Part shown: positions 12,190 to 22,689 of the stretch, piece by piece
How positions within the stretch are numbered: position 1 is the stretch's first letter
How the letters are laid out: every line of letters begins with the position of its first letter
Source: Maratus speciosus
Taxonomy: Eukaryota; Arthropoda; Arachnida; Araneae; Salticidae
Length of the DNA: 64,000 nt
Direction of reading: 5' to 3'
NCBI GenBank assembly: GCA_963932465.1
Contig: OZ010792.1
Location: 189,871,556 to 189,935,555, forward strand
The notes under the pieces: model-generated
Told to the model about the DNA's origin: nothing
What the model saw: the letters and a program-made list of their open reading frames with translations, nothing else
The model's database searches: none
Made by a program: the position numbers and the translations under genes

Positions 12190-13140
12190 TAACTTTCTTC
12201 TATCTTTACAAGAAGAAAATATTGGATTCGTGAAAATTTCGACTTCCTATTTTCGACAAATTCACACGTTTTAGTGTTTAGAGATACGGAAAACATATTT
12301 TTACAAAATGTCTGTCGGTGAGTTTTGTGAGTAGTGTTACTGTCTGTCTGTATGTATGTGACACAAATAATGTGGGCGCTCTATCTCAAGAACTAATGGA
12401 CGGAATTTAATAAAAATTTATATTCGGGTAGTCCTAGATATAAATTGGTGCTGATTAGTTTTTGGTGTAAATAGCCCAACAGATGGCGCAGCTATGCTGC
12501 ATTTTTACGATTACTGCTATAGCTGTATCTTAAGTACAAATGCACGGATTTTCATGAAATTTCAGATTCAGTTAGTCCTTGATATAAATTGGCACTGTTT
12601 ACGTTTTAATGTAAATCGCCCAACAGATGGCGCTGCTATGCTGCATTTTGCAGGATTTAAAAGATTTCCGCCATAGCTCTATCTCAAGAATTAATGCACA
12701 GATTTTCAACAAACTTTAGAATCAGTTTGTCCTTGATATGAATTTATGTTGATTAGGTGTTGGTGTAAATAGTCTAATATGTGGTGCTGCCATGCTGGAT
12801 TTTTCAGGATTTTCGCAGTAGCTGTTTTTAAAAATAATGCACGAATTTTCACCAAACTTCAGATTCAACTAGACGTTGATATAAGTTGTTTCTGGTTAGG
12901 ATTTTGTGTAAATTAATCAACAGAGCTTCTATATTCCTTTTCCCTGGATTTACACGATTTCAGCGATAGTCATATCACGGCAGTTCATATCATTGGAATC
13001 CTCATGATAACCATAGATTGCCATTCAATTTTTCGCTGTGATAGCTAATTATTAGCAGCATGTTTTATTAATTAATTAATAGCTAATTATTAGCATGTTT
13101 GAGAGATAAGAAAATTTTGGGATTGGTACATCCGACTAGT
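12190..13140 (+). mobile_element. Family B repeat (Helentron/DINE-like)
   Basis: Starts AACTTTCTTCTATCTTTAC with AAGAAGAAAATATTGG, has a short degenerate GTCTGTCTG tract near 12340, then about four units of 140-150 bp with the CAACAGATGGCGCTGC block, and ends GATTGGTACATCCGACTAGT. Its termini match family A (same ACTTTCTTC start and TCCGACTAGT end), but its internal unit is a different sequence. An ATTAATTAATAGCTAATTAT stretch lies near the 3' end. Confidence 0.8.
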
Positions 13141-13325
13141 TTTAAGGTGAGTAGATGCATTTTTAGGTGATAAAATTAAAGTAAGCTAAAACCTAAGAAA
13201 AAGAGCCTGCCAATGACGGAATGCCGTATTTAACCAAAAAAATATATGCTGATCTATGTAAAATGAGGATATTAGTACTTGTACAAAGAATATAATGCAT
13301 TTACAACAGACGATGAACCTTCTAA

Positions 13326-13630
13326 TAAGGGAACCTGCCTATAACGGATTTTTCATTTTTCCTATGCAATTCCGTCTTTGAAGATTTTATTGTATAGAAT
13401 TTTAAAAAATTTTAAATCTCCAAACCATAGAACGTGGATTAACGATATTAATGATTCTATTGTAAACTATATTGATTTTTTTAATGAATCTCTATTTGAA
13501 TGTAAATATCTGGATAATTACTAATACTACTAAATTTTTTACATGGCGTTTAGATTTGAAAATTTGAAAAGCCTTCTAAGACGGAATCACATAGGAGAGA
13601 AAAAAAATTCGTTATAGTTAAGTTCCTTTT
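13326..13630. mobile_element. 305-bp foldback MITE
   Basis: Arms at about 13328-13390 (AAGGGAACCTGCCTATAACG ... CCTATGCAATTCCGTCTT) and 13573-13630 (the inverse, with CCTATGTGATTCCGTCTT) pair over about 60 bp. No coding content. A related CCTGCCAATGACGGAATGCC phrase occurs at about 13206, suggesting a fragment of a second copy. Confidence 0.72.
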
Positions 13631-14780
13631 ATATAAGGTCCGGCGTCTCTAGCAAATGTATTATGTTCTTGTCAAATGAATTATTATATACAATTTGCAC
13701 CGATTGAAAAAAAATCTCCCTTTAATACAGGATTTCGTAATGCACAAATTCTTCTAACATGTTTTACAACACTGTATCCCCATCCGTATAAATGTATATG
13801 TACTATTATTTAAAGACAATTTTCATTGTGGAATAATGGTAGCTTAAAAATATATGTATTTTAGGTCAAACTGGGACCGGGACTTCACTGGATATTTGAA
13901 AACTCCAAATTTCACAAAAATCAGATATACTTCTGATATTCTTAATGATGCATTTATACATAAATAATTCACCGCCAAGTGATATTTATGTGAGAAAAAA
14001 TTTCTCTAAATCCTCCTTCTCTTAAATTTTATGATAACCTCTCAACCCATTCTTTGGTCCTCCAGCACAAAATTGGTCATATGGAACATATTTTGTAACT
14101 ACCGGCGGCGGTGAAATGGGACAGATAGGGGGAGAGTATCCCACTCCACATCGAATAAAATGTATCATACAGGGGTGACGGCAATACTACTTTGCACAAG
14201 GTTGGCGTAGGTCCGATAGTTGGGATCAATAAAAGCACGACATATTGCATTGCCCTAGGATAAACTATATCGGCCTAGGAAAAATAGAAGGTTGGCGCCG
14301 TGGTGGTTTTTGGGATCAATAAAATCCCGTCAAATTGAGCTGGCTTAGGATAAACTAGATCGGCCAAGGATAAGCTAGTTGAAACCAATGAATAAGGCAG
14401 GCTAAACTAGTTTATCCTTTGAACGTTAGGCCAAACTAGTTTGGCCTAGGAAAAACTAATTTATCCGATGGGCGTTAGGATAAACTAGTTTATCCTATGA
14501 GCGTTAGAATAAACTAGTTTGGCCTAAAATCGGGTTTGGCCGGTAAGATATATTATCTTAATGAAAATTAAAATCCATTTGCGAACAAAGGAAAAAATCA
14601 CATGCTTAATTTGATTGCATGAAGAGTGTGTAGCAGCTGAAAAAGTGACATGTAACCATGTATGATTTAATTATATTTAATACATTAAAAAAAAATTTTT
14701 TTTCTTATTTTCATGTGTACAGGAAATTTTTGATAAAAGTTATTTATAATGACATTAAAAATGTATTATGTATCAGCTTT

Positions 14781-15846
14781 TTTACTTTCTTCTATCTTTT
14801 CAAGAAGAAAGTATTGGATTCGTGAAAATTTTCGACTTCCGATTTTCGACGGACTGATATGTTTTAGAAGGTCCTGAACACGATTTAATGGTTTTTAGAA
14901 AATGTCTGTCTGTCACTCTGTGAGTCTGTATGTGACAAAGATTTTATGGGTGCTCTATCTCAAGAACCAATGCACGGAATTTTATAAAACTTTAGATTCA
15001 GTTAGACCTTCATATAAACTGGTTTTGATTAGTTTTTGGTGTAAATTTCTCAACAGGTGGCGCTGCTGTGCTGCATTTTTCGAGAATCCCGCAATAGCTA
15101 TATCGCAAGGACTAATGAACGGAATTTTATAAAACTTCAGATTCAGTTAGCCCTTGATATAATTGGAGTTGACTACTTTTTGGTGAAAATCGCCCAACAG
15201 ATGGCGCTGCTATGCTGCATTATTCATGGTTATTGCAATAGCTTTAGCCTATCTCAAGAACTAATGCACGAATTTTCATCAAGTTTGAGATTCAGTTAAT
15301 CCCTGATATAAATTAGTGCTGTTTAGTTTTTGATGTAAATCGCCCAACAGGTTGCGCTGCTGTGCTGTATGTTACACGATATCCGCAATAGCTGTATCTC
15401 AAGAACGAATGCATAAATTTTTACCAAGCTTCAGATTCCGTTAATACCTAGTATAAATTAGTCCTAATTAGTTTTTGGTGTAAATCGCTCAATAGGTGAC
15501 GCTGCTATGTTAATTTTTTTAGAATTTCCGCAATAGCTCTATCTCAAAAAGTGATGCACGGATTTTCTCCAAACTTCAGATTCAGTCAGAGATTGACATA
15601 AGTTGTTGCTGATTAGGTTTTGGTATAAATCGCCCAATAGGTGGCACTGATAGGCTGTATTTGTCTGGATTCACACAATTTCAGCGATAGTGATATCTCA
15701 GGAACTAATGCATGGAATTGCACATCTTTAGAATCCTCATGAGGGACTTATTATTGTTATTTAATTTTTACTGTGTCATAGCGAATTTTCAAGAATTAAC
15801 ATGTATGATATAGAAGAAAGTTTTGGGATTGGCATATCCGACTAGT
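14781..15846 (+). mobile_element. Family B repeat (Helentron/DINE-like), best-preserved copy
   Basis: TTTACTTTCTTCTATCTTTT with hairpin partner AAGAAGAAAGTATTGG opens the element, followed by GTCTGTCTGTC at about 14904, a stretch of units with CAACAG(A/G)TGGCGCTGC near 15051, 15195, 15345 and 15490 (period about 148 bp), and the close TAGAAGAAAGTTTTGGGATT, GGCATATCCGACTAGTTT. Each unit also carries CTATCTCAAGAACTAATGCA and AGATTCAGTTA. It encodes nothing; short frames across units are artefacts. Confidence 0.84.
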
Positions 15847-16336
15847 TTAAAACTATAAACGAAAATTTACAATATACATGTAGTATCATAGTTTTCCATT
15901 ATTCTGATCATGTGTTAAAAGCCGAAGTTTTTTTTTTATTTCTAAACCAAACTACTACACTATAGCCATCCCAGAAAGTTCTAAAATTATAAACCTTAAA
16001 TTATAAAATTCTAATATAATAAAAGAACCAGTAGTCGGCCACTATGTTTTTAATGTATAGCTTGAAGTGGATTAAAGAAAAAATTGTACAGCATTTTAAA
16101 AAGTGACATGTGTTAATGTATACTTTTCTTATAAAGTTAAAGAAATCATTTAAGAAAAATATATATTTTTTAATGGAATATTTAATTTAAAAGTAGCAAA
16201 ATCTCTAGTAGTCAGCCTTTTAAACGTAGTATTTGGCTATCACTGAAGCCATTTTGGATAATTTAAGTGCTTTGTTATTGGAAATAAATTAAGAAGAATT
16301 TGTTTAAGCCGCACAACAATTTTATCAGCAACAAAT
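15847..16336. other. A+T-rich spacer, no gene seen
   Basis: Only short frames and no repeat partner found in the window. Confidence 0.5.
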
Positions 16337-17042
16337 TCTACCCTATATATATAAAATCCTAATGAAACAAATTTATGAAACGGAAGTATGAAACGGAAGT
16401 ATGAATAAACAACTGATTATGCTTCACGGCGATTTCTCCTAAAATATGGAATACTTTGCGATGAAATTAACACCAAAAATCAATATTGATCCGCAGATTT
16501 CAAAACTGGTATTAGAATTTTTAAATTCGAATTAGTTTTCGAAATATTATTATTTTTCTATTTTTATATACATTTTTCTAATGATGGCAACTCAAATTTT
16601 AATCAAACAGATATTTTTTTTTATATTTCAGAAAAAGGTTGACATGGTAACCCGGCTATTGTTGTTTATTTGATAATAAATGCTTATTTACTTTTATTTC
16701 TTTTTAGAAATTATACAAATTATTTTGTTCTATGATTATTAATTATTTTTTTTATTTTTCCTTTAAAAAATAATACAAAATAATTAAGAAATACAGTATT
16801 ACTTAGTTATTCTGTCGACCAATTTCGCCAAATTATATAAATCGCCAAACCACTCGTCAAATTATACAAATTGACATATTTTTTATTTTAAATTACGAAA
16901 GAACAAATAAATTGGTATAACATTAATAAATATACGAATAAAACGTCGAAATAAAAATCACTTGAGGACGTAAACACGTGTAACTTGCTTAAAGTCAAGT
17001 GAATGTGACATTTACGATCAACCATTATTGGCATTTAATCTT

Positions 17043-17284
17043 ATACTAGATTAATTTTAACACAATTATTCTAATTGGTAAACAAATCATATTAGATGTA
17101 AATTTCCAACTGGGCGAAAAATGTCCGGACCAGGATTCGAACCCGGGACCTCCTGGCTGAAGCCGCCAGTGCTCTTCCATCTGAGCGAAATTCTGGTCCG
17201 GACATTTTTCGCCCAGTTGGAAATTTACATCTAATATGATTTGTTTACCAATTAGAATAATTGTGTTAAAATTAATCTAGTGTA
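17043..17284. repeat. Palindrome with a tRNA-like sequence in its centre
   Basis: Arms of about 89 bp, 17043-17131 and 17196-17284, are nearly perfect inverted copies (TATTAGATGTAAATTTCC, AACTGGGCGAAAAATGTCCG inside both). Between them on the minus strand is tRNA-like sequence: TCGCTCAGATGGAAGAGC (A box), an anticodon-like stem CTGGC/GCCAG, and CCGGGTTCGAATCC (perfect B box). The arm junctions coincide with GGTCCGGAC, the tRNA acceptor end, so the 5' half-stem has been replaced by an inverted copy of the 3' flank. Confidence 0.85.
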
Positions 17285-17407
17285 ATTTCGTATCCAGCGA
17301 TTTCTGGAGTTTCATTTCCTGAGATTTATTCTGTTGAGCTGAACCAGATTTCAGACCAGATGCTGTAATCATCAAGGTTTGGTGGGTGAAAAAGTTCGAC
17401 CAGAATC

Positions 17408-17481
17408 GTCCGGGATAGCTCAGATGGCAGAGCACTGGCGGCTTCAGCCAGGAGGTCTCGGGTTCGAATTCTGGTCCGGAC
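17408..17481 (+). mobile_element. tRNA-derived sequence (SINE head), not a functional tRNA
   Basis: GTCCGGG pairs with TCCGGAC as an acceptor stem, GCTC/GAGC form the D stem, CTGGC/GCCAG the anticodon stem with loop GGCTTCA, and GGGTTCGAATTC the T arm. The anticodon would read CTT (Lys-type), but U33 is replaced by G, the T stem is mostly wobble, and one extra base sits between acceptor and D stem. It is followed by ATTTTTCGCCCAGTTGG, the same 3' flank that forms the palindrome arms. A tRNA-derived SINE head or decayed tRNA copy is more likely than an active tRNA gene. Confidence 0.75.
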
Positions 17482-18581
17482 ATTTTTCGCCCAGTTGGAA
17501 ATTTACATCTAATATGATTTACTCTTATAGTTTGGCGATAGATTTTTGGTCGTTGGGATATCTAAGGAATACCAAAAATGTATATGTAACTGGTATTAGA
17601 AAACGAGTTTTTCGCCAAATTTTCGTAAAAAAATAAAAATCACGCCAAACCTGTGGTGCGTATCTGGCCAAATATTACCACCCGAAAAAAAATGCTAACT
17701 GGCGAGTTGAAAAAAAGCTATTGGCGAGATTTGTATCCTGCTAGCGTAACAGTACCTAGAATTCTTTGCGACCATGGCAACTTTTATGTAGTTTTATTCG
17801 AAAAAATAATTTTGATTTTTTAATCAAAATGGAAAACTTACGGTCCCATATTGGCGCGATTTTTTTCTGACGCCAATGTCATATACGGAACGGGCACATA
17901 ACTGGCGCCAAAGTATCGTTATTTTGCTTGATATGGTAAGCTGGATGTTGCTGTTTATGCTGTTGATGCGTTAGCGAAATTGGCGTCGTTAAAAATCACG
18001 CCAATATGGGACGTATATGACATCTCTGCCAAACTTTCATATGAACGGCAAAGGGATCAGACCGTAATTGTTTATGGCAGTTGACGACTTGAACTATTAT
18101 AAAATAGAGGAAATGATGGTGATAGAATAATATTTGACGACTTATAACCTGTGCTTGGCTAACATTAAAGTACCAAAATAGCACCTAGAGTATAAAAAGC
18201 GAAGTGGTTCTTCTGGAACTGTTGATGATAGTCACGTGACTTAGGTTATTGTCATAGAAATTGTTTTAAAATACCTGGAGACAAAGACTCTTATACTTAA
18301 TGTATTTTATTTTAGCTTCTTTTCAAATGTTTAACTGATCCTCTTTAATCAAAAACGAAAACAACCATTGGATGTCTTAACAGCAACTGATTCGCCCTTA
18401 AATTTTTGCAATCAAAGGAAATTGCATGGAAACTCGTTTATAGGAAGATCTGCACAGCTTTTTCAGTATAATTCAATTTTCTCTAATATTTTTAAAACCC
18501 ATCAGATTAGCGTGTTTTTAGATTCTGCGGTGTCTGAACGGGGGTTGGCGAGCGTAGCTTGCAGGGGGCGGAGCCTCCTAG

Positions 18582-18879
18582 TGTTAATATATAATTTTTT
18601 TTATAATGTCCCAGCAATTATTTAATATTTTTTTTTTAATAAAGTTAAATTTAAACGAAGCATATAATGTAGTAGCGTAGTTTTACCTTGTCGTCTAACA
18701 CTGAATATTAATACGACAGGAAAGATAAAATTTTGGAAAAAAATTTATTATTTTGAGGAAATTAAAAATACATGTAGTCCAACGCGCTTACACGAGATTT
18801 TTCTAAAACGAGAACTTAGATCTTTCATCCACCAAATACCGTATTCAAGCACTTGAAACGACAATGGTTATCATGGAAA
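18582..18879. other. Spacer, no gene seen
   Basis: A+T-rich sequence between the Helitron 3' end and the eroded family B copy; no repeat partner found. Confidence 0.5.
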
Positions 18880-19812
18880 TCTTGAAAAACACAGCTCAGC
18901 AGCGTCACCCTTTTTATCAACAGGTATATGCTGTATTTTTTTCGTTTCTAAACACAGCTAAATGTGATTGTAGCTATTCATAGCTATTTCTAACTGATTA
19001 TGCATTTTGATGAAATTCCACCCCATATAATCCGAGATATAGATATAACGGAAAACGTTAAAAAGAATACAGCAGCGCTACCTGATGTGCAGGATGCACC
19101 CAAACTAATAAGTACCAACTTATGTAAAACTCTAATTGAACAGCTAGTTTGATAATATCCCATCCCATAGATGTTGGAATACAGCTAACATGAAAATAGT
19201 GAATAATAAAACACAACATCGCCCCATGTAGTGATATATATAGAAAAATCTATTCAGTATCTCTTTCTTATGGCAATCGCTAATTGAAGATGAAGTTTGC
19301 TGAAATTTCAGTGGATAGATTGCGAGATATATCTATAAATAAAACACTACATATAAATACCACTTGTTGGGCTACTTGTTGGTACACTAAAACCTAATCA
19401 GCATCTACTCTTGTCAAAATTTACCAAGTGTCATTTACCACTTTGGGCTATTCGTTGGTACACTAAAACCTAATCGGCATCTAATGTTGTCAAAATTTAA
19501 GAGAATATACAGTTTTATATAATTCCGTGTTTTATTTCTTGAAATATAGCTATTGTGAAAGATGTTGCAAAGGAATGTTAGTTATTGGAAAATATGCACT
19601 CAAATCTAATCAGAACCACTTTATGTCTAAGTCTAAAAGAATAACAGTTTTATGAAATTCCGCACATTATCTCTTGAGATAAACCTGCCCCACAAAATTG
19701 TGTCACACAGAGTAGAAAAAAAAATCATATCGTCGTTAGAAAATTCCAAAAGTGTGTAAATAAATAGCGGAAGCAGAAAATTTTCGTGATTCCAATACTT
19801 CTTTCTTACGTA
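18880..19812 (-). mobile_element. Eroded family B repeat
   Basis: Recognisable in minus orientation by CAGCAGCGCTACCTGATGTG (19070), TTGTTGGTACACTAAAACC TAATCAGCATCTA-type blocks (about 19378 and 19448), TATTTCTTGAAATATAGCTA, CCCACAAAATTGTGTCACAC (19689) and the terminus GATTCCAATACTTCTTTCTT (about 19790-19810). All diverge strongly from the 14781 and 58060 copies, so this is the oldest family B insertion here. The left boundary is approximate. Confidence 0.7.
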
Positions 19813-20233
19813 TATATTAGAGAACAATATGGATAACTTTCATAATCTTAATAAAGTTTATGAGTGAATACGATTTCGTTCTCTCTGAATCACTTTAGCT
19901 TACTAGAAGAATTGAATAACACTAAAATGCTTTAAGTGAAAAATGCATTTCCGTAATTTTAAATAACTATTTTAAAACTTAGATTACAGAGTAGGAATAG
20001 GGTTCTTATACACGATAGTATTTTTTAAATTATTTTACTTACCAGTATTCCCACACAATTTATTTAATAACATATTTCTACTATAATTAATCCGTGGTGT
20101 TACCACGTTTTTTTAAAATGCAGTCTTTTTTGAGGCAACATTATACATATACCAACATGTATAAAAATAGAATTCTAAAGGTTAAATAATGTGAGGAAGG
20201 TACGGTTTTAATATTGTGTACAACAGGATAAAG
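19813..20233. other. A+T-rich spacer, no gene seen
   Basis: No recognisable coding sequence or repeat partner. Confidence 0.5.
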
Positions 20234-20761
20234 CAGGGTGTCCCAAATTTAACGTTACAACTTTGATCCTCCATAAAACTTAAACGAAATAAGAAAGCAA
20301 TGCTCGGTTTTGTGTACTTCTAATAACAACTCATAATGTTTTGTTTGTACTAAAAATAATGTTTTTGCTTTCAGGTACGACCCAGTAGGATCCATAACTG
20401 GGAACTGGTGATGGCTACATGACAGGAAAAGGCACAGTGTGTCGTCTGGTTCATAGGGACGAAGTCAGATACACATGTTCAAAAAAATTTCCGACAAAAT
20501 ACGGTAGTCACCCACCATCCACGACCTCAATACGCCCGTGGCACAAGACGTTTATGAAGACCGATAGTGTGCTTCATATAAAAGGCGCTGGCCGACTTGC
20601 GTTGTTCGTGAAACCGAATGTGTGCATGTAGAAGCTCTTTTAGCATCACATAAAACTTTGGAACTCGCTGTTCATTATATAATAAACATATTTTTGTTGT
20701 CTAATTTCGTTTAAATTTCCCGGAGGATCAAAGTTGTAAAGATAAAATTTGGTACACACTG
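20234..20761 (+). mobile_element. MITE carrying a transposase HTH fragment
   Basis: CAGGGTGTCCCAAATTTAAC, GTTACAACTTTGATCCTCC at the left is matched inverted at the right (CAGTGTGTACCAAATTTTA, CTTTACAACTTTGATCCTCC on the minus strand), giving termini of about 65 bp including AAACGAAAT. The interior is G+C-richer and holds a transposase-like fragment. This is the pattern of an internally deleted mariner-like element that kept the start of its gene. Confidence 0.72.
20419..20631 (+). pseudogene. Transposase N-terminal HTH fragment (DUF4817-like)
   Basis: A 70-codon frame. Residues about 22-60 (KKFPTKYGSHPPSTTSIRPW then HKTFMKTDSVLHIKGAGR) match the pattern of the helix-turn-helix found at the start of many arthropod mariner-like transposases: FxxKYGxxPPxxxxIxxWxxxFxxTGSVxxxxxxGR. 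The expected G of TGSV is D here. Sequence stops soon after the GR hinge, so the second HTH half and the whole catalytic domain are missing. It lies inside the 20234-20761 element and is most simply a deletion relic. A domesticated DNA-binding peptide is possible but unsupported. Confidence 0.6.
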
Positions 20762-20858
20762 TACTTTAAAAAATAGTCCAGATCTAAAAATTCAGTGTTA
20801 AATTGAATTATAAAGCTTTTTAAAGTGTTTTTATTGGGCACATGCATCGGAGAATGTA

Positions 20859-22270
20859 CACTCATTGCCATAAAAATTTGCGCACCAAGAAAAAGATGTC
20901 CAAATTAAACGAAATTTTACACGCGTAAGTACTACTGTCATATAAGTAAATGAGTAGAAAACCAAAGAAAAAGGATCATTTATTGCAGGAAAAAGTACAA
21001 ATGAACGGGAATTTTAGTACTCTGTTGGACCCCCTCTAGAGCGAATGCACGATGCGATACGAGCGGGCATTGAGGCATGCAAGTTCCGCATGATGTCCTG
21101 AGACATCTCCTTCCACAGTTGCTGTAAACGCGGCTCGAGTTCAACCAAATTCGTAGAGTAGCCAACTTGCCGTCCCAAATGATCCCAGTTATGCTCGATT
21201 GGTGACAAATCTGGGGATCGAGCAGGCCAGGGAAGTGTGGTAATGTGGCGGAGGCAGGCTTGTGACATCCTTGCTGTGTGTAGCCGAGCATTGTCTTGCT
21301 GAAAAATGGCTCCTGGGACCCCTGCCACGAGTGGCAACACATGTGGCTGAAGAATGTCCTGGACGCACCGCTGGGCTGTCATTGTTCCACGGATCAATAT
21401 TAGGGATGACCGTATATCGTAAGCAATGGCACCCCATACCATCACACCAGCTGTGAGAGCGGTGTGTCGCTGTAAAGCGAAGGCAGGATTGAGTCATTCA
21501 CCACGGGGCCTCCACACACGAACACGATTGTCATCGCTTCTGAAATTGAATCTAGAGTCGTCGCTGAAGACGACCAGGTTCCATTCCGTTACAGTCCAAT
21601 CCTGTCGTAAGCGACACCATCCAAACGGAGGCGTCGGTGGGTGGGTGTCATTGGCAGCACACGTAATGGGCGCCGTGATAGCAGATGTCCTTCCGCCAGG
21701 CGCCTTGCGATGGTTCGGAAAGACACAGGGATCTGTAGTGAAGATTCTGCCTGTGTCTGGATAGCGGCCACTGAGGCAGTTGACTCTACGCGTGCGTTTC
21801 GTATGATGTGACGGTCTTCTCGACGACTGGTCTGTCGAGTGCGTCCCGAGCCTGGTTGCCGTGTAAATGACGTCTCTTCAGTCAAATGGTCCCAACACAT
21901 CCTCTCTGTAAAATCAGAACGGCCTACTTGACGAGCTACTCGCCGAGCTGACCACCCAGCTTCCATCATCCCGATGATTCTTCCCCTCTAAAACTCTGAC
22001 AGCTGCTCATATTGTCTTCGATGGCTGCGTAACGGCATGTCTACCTCAGCGTTTCCTTTGCAAAAGAAAAGGTACACTCAGACACGTTCTGCTTATCAGT
22101 TTTATACTCCAAGGAGGACAAAGTTCAACGCCCTCTAGCGGCATTACGCAATGCGCAATCACGCTGTATTTCTAATCATTTGCATATCTGCCTAATATGT
22201 ACCTTCATGCCAAGTTTCGTTACGATCCCACAATTATTTCTTGGTGCGCAAATTTTTGTGGCAATGAGTG
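20859..22270 (-). mobile_element. Tc1-like element with TA duplication
   Basis: Termini CACTCATTGCCATAAAAATT, TGCGCACCAAGAAA (left) and the inverse ending GGCAATGAGTG (right) are flanked by TA at 20857-20858 and 22271-22272. Length 1,412 bp with one transposase reading frame on the minus strand is typical of a full-length Tc1-family element. It is clearly G+C-richer than its surroundings, as expected for a relatively recent arrival. Confidence 0.95.
21014..22038 (-). pseudogene. Tc1-family transposase, inactivated
   Basis: Cut-and-paste transposase acting on the element's own terminal repeats. The frame starts at ATG 22036-22038 (MPLRSHRRQYEQLSEF), then a TAG (21988-21990) interrupts before RGRIIGMMEAGWSARRVARQ, the first helix-turn-helix. 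GSGRTRQTSRREDRHI is the GRPR-type hinge region. A one-base frameshift occurs near 21625. The catalytic part shows FSDDSRFN (first Asp), a TGA at GE*LNP, VMVWGAIAYD, QQDNARLHTA (second Asp) and SPDLSPIEHNWD (Glu), so all three D,D34E residues persist. It ends IASCIRSRGGPTEY and TAA at 21014. About 341 codons is the family's normal length. Damage is light: two stops and one frameshift. Confidence 0.93.
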
Positions 22271-22272
22271 TA

Positions 22273-22689
22273 TTTTAAAAATGTATAAACACGTTTATTA
22301 AAATAGTTCATAGACGTGAGTACAGGAAAATAAAAAATCTCGTAATTTTGTATTCTTGGAAAAGAGATAATCTAAATTCTAGGACAAAACGTACATTGTT
22401 TTATTTTTATCCTAATATGTAATAACAACACAGTAGTTTTCCATAAAATTGAATTTTTATTCTGAGTATAAATGTCAATTAAAAGCTTAATACTAGTTTT
22501 TGTACTGTCACTTTTAATGTACATCATGAAGAACCTTCAACGGATAAATTATTCAGTGACTTTTATTGAAATACAATTGATGTCATTAATGTTTCAATAG
22601 AGAAATAATAAAATTTGCAAAGGAAAACTGCAGACAAACGTCCTTATCGGGGAAAACTAGATAATAAGGTTATTTTTTTCCTTCTGTAT
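22273..22689. other. A+T-rich spacer, no gene seen
   Basis: No recognised coding sequence; repeat homology begins at about 22690. Confidence 0.5.

Larger units (their letters stand above)
9216..14543. mobile_element. Probable 5.3-kb long-TIR DNA transposon
   Basis: The sequence starting CCGGCCAAACACGATTTTAG at 9216 is matched, inverted, by the sequence ending at 14543 (CCGGCCAAACCCGATTTTAG on the minus strand). The match continues through about 260-340 bp, including GGCCAAACTAGTTTATCC subrepeats and a TTTTATTGATCCCAA block in both arms. TA flanks both ends (9214-9215, 14544-14545). It has been loaded with a family A element (9628-11160), a family B element (12190-13140) and a small foldback (13326-13630). 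Just inside the left arm a short frame starts at 9532 (MSEVQPQIQNLSNES...), which runs into the family A insertion and could be the start of a lost gene. Two independent solo copies of one MITE are the alternative. Confidence 0.65.
16802..17576. mobile_element. TIR MITE with CCCGTCGACCAA-type ends, copy 1
   Basis: Body sequence (GTCGACCAATTTCGCC ... AAATCGCCAAACCACTCG ... GTGTAACTTGCTTAAAGTC ... CTCTTATAGTTTGGC ... ATTTTTGGTCG) matches the copy at 38882-39416 block for block. In this copy the terminal repeats have diverged. It is interrupted after GGCATTTA by a palindrome and a second tRNA-like segment (17043-17515) and resumes at ACTCTTATAG (about 17520). Confidence 0.75.
16337..18581 (+). 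mobile_element. Helitron-like element
   Basis: The right end (GAGCGTAGCTTGCAGGGGGC, GGAGCCTCCTAG, then T) has the G+C-rich palindromic tail and CTAG|T typical of canonical Helitron 3' ends. The left end TC..CTATATATATAAAATCC fits the TA-rich Helitron 5' start, but there the boundary is less certain. No Rep/Helicase is encoded. Inside are a TIR MITE (16802-17576) and a separate inverted repeat at about 17841-18012 (CCCATATTGGCGCGATTTTT against AAATCACGCCAATATGGG). Confidence 0.62.

Noticed and set aside
17408..17481. Functional tRNA-Lys(CTT) gene
   Set aside because: U33 missing, weak T stem, an extra base between acceptor and D stem, and a duplicated repeat flank indicate a tRNA-derived repeat.
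21262..21764. Plus-strand frames of 64 and 112 codons across the Tc1 element
   Set aside because: Antisense shadows of the transposase.
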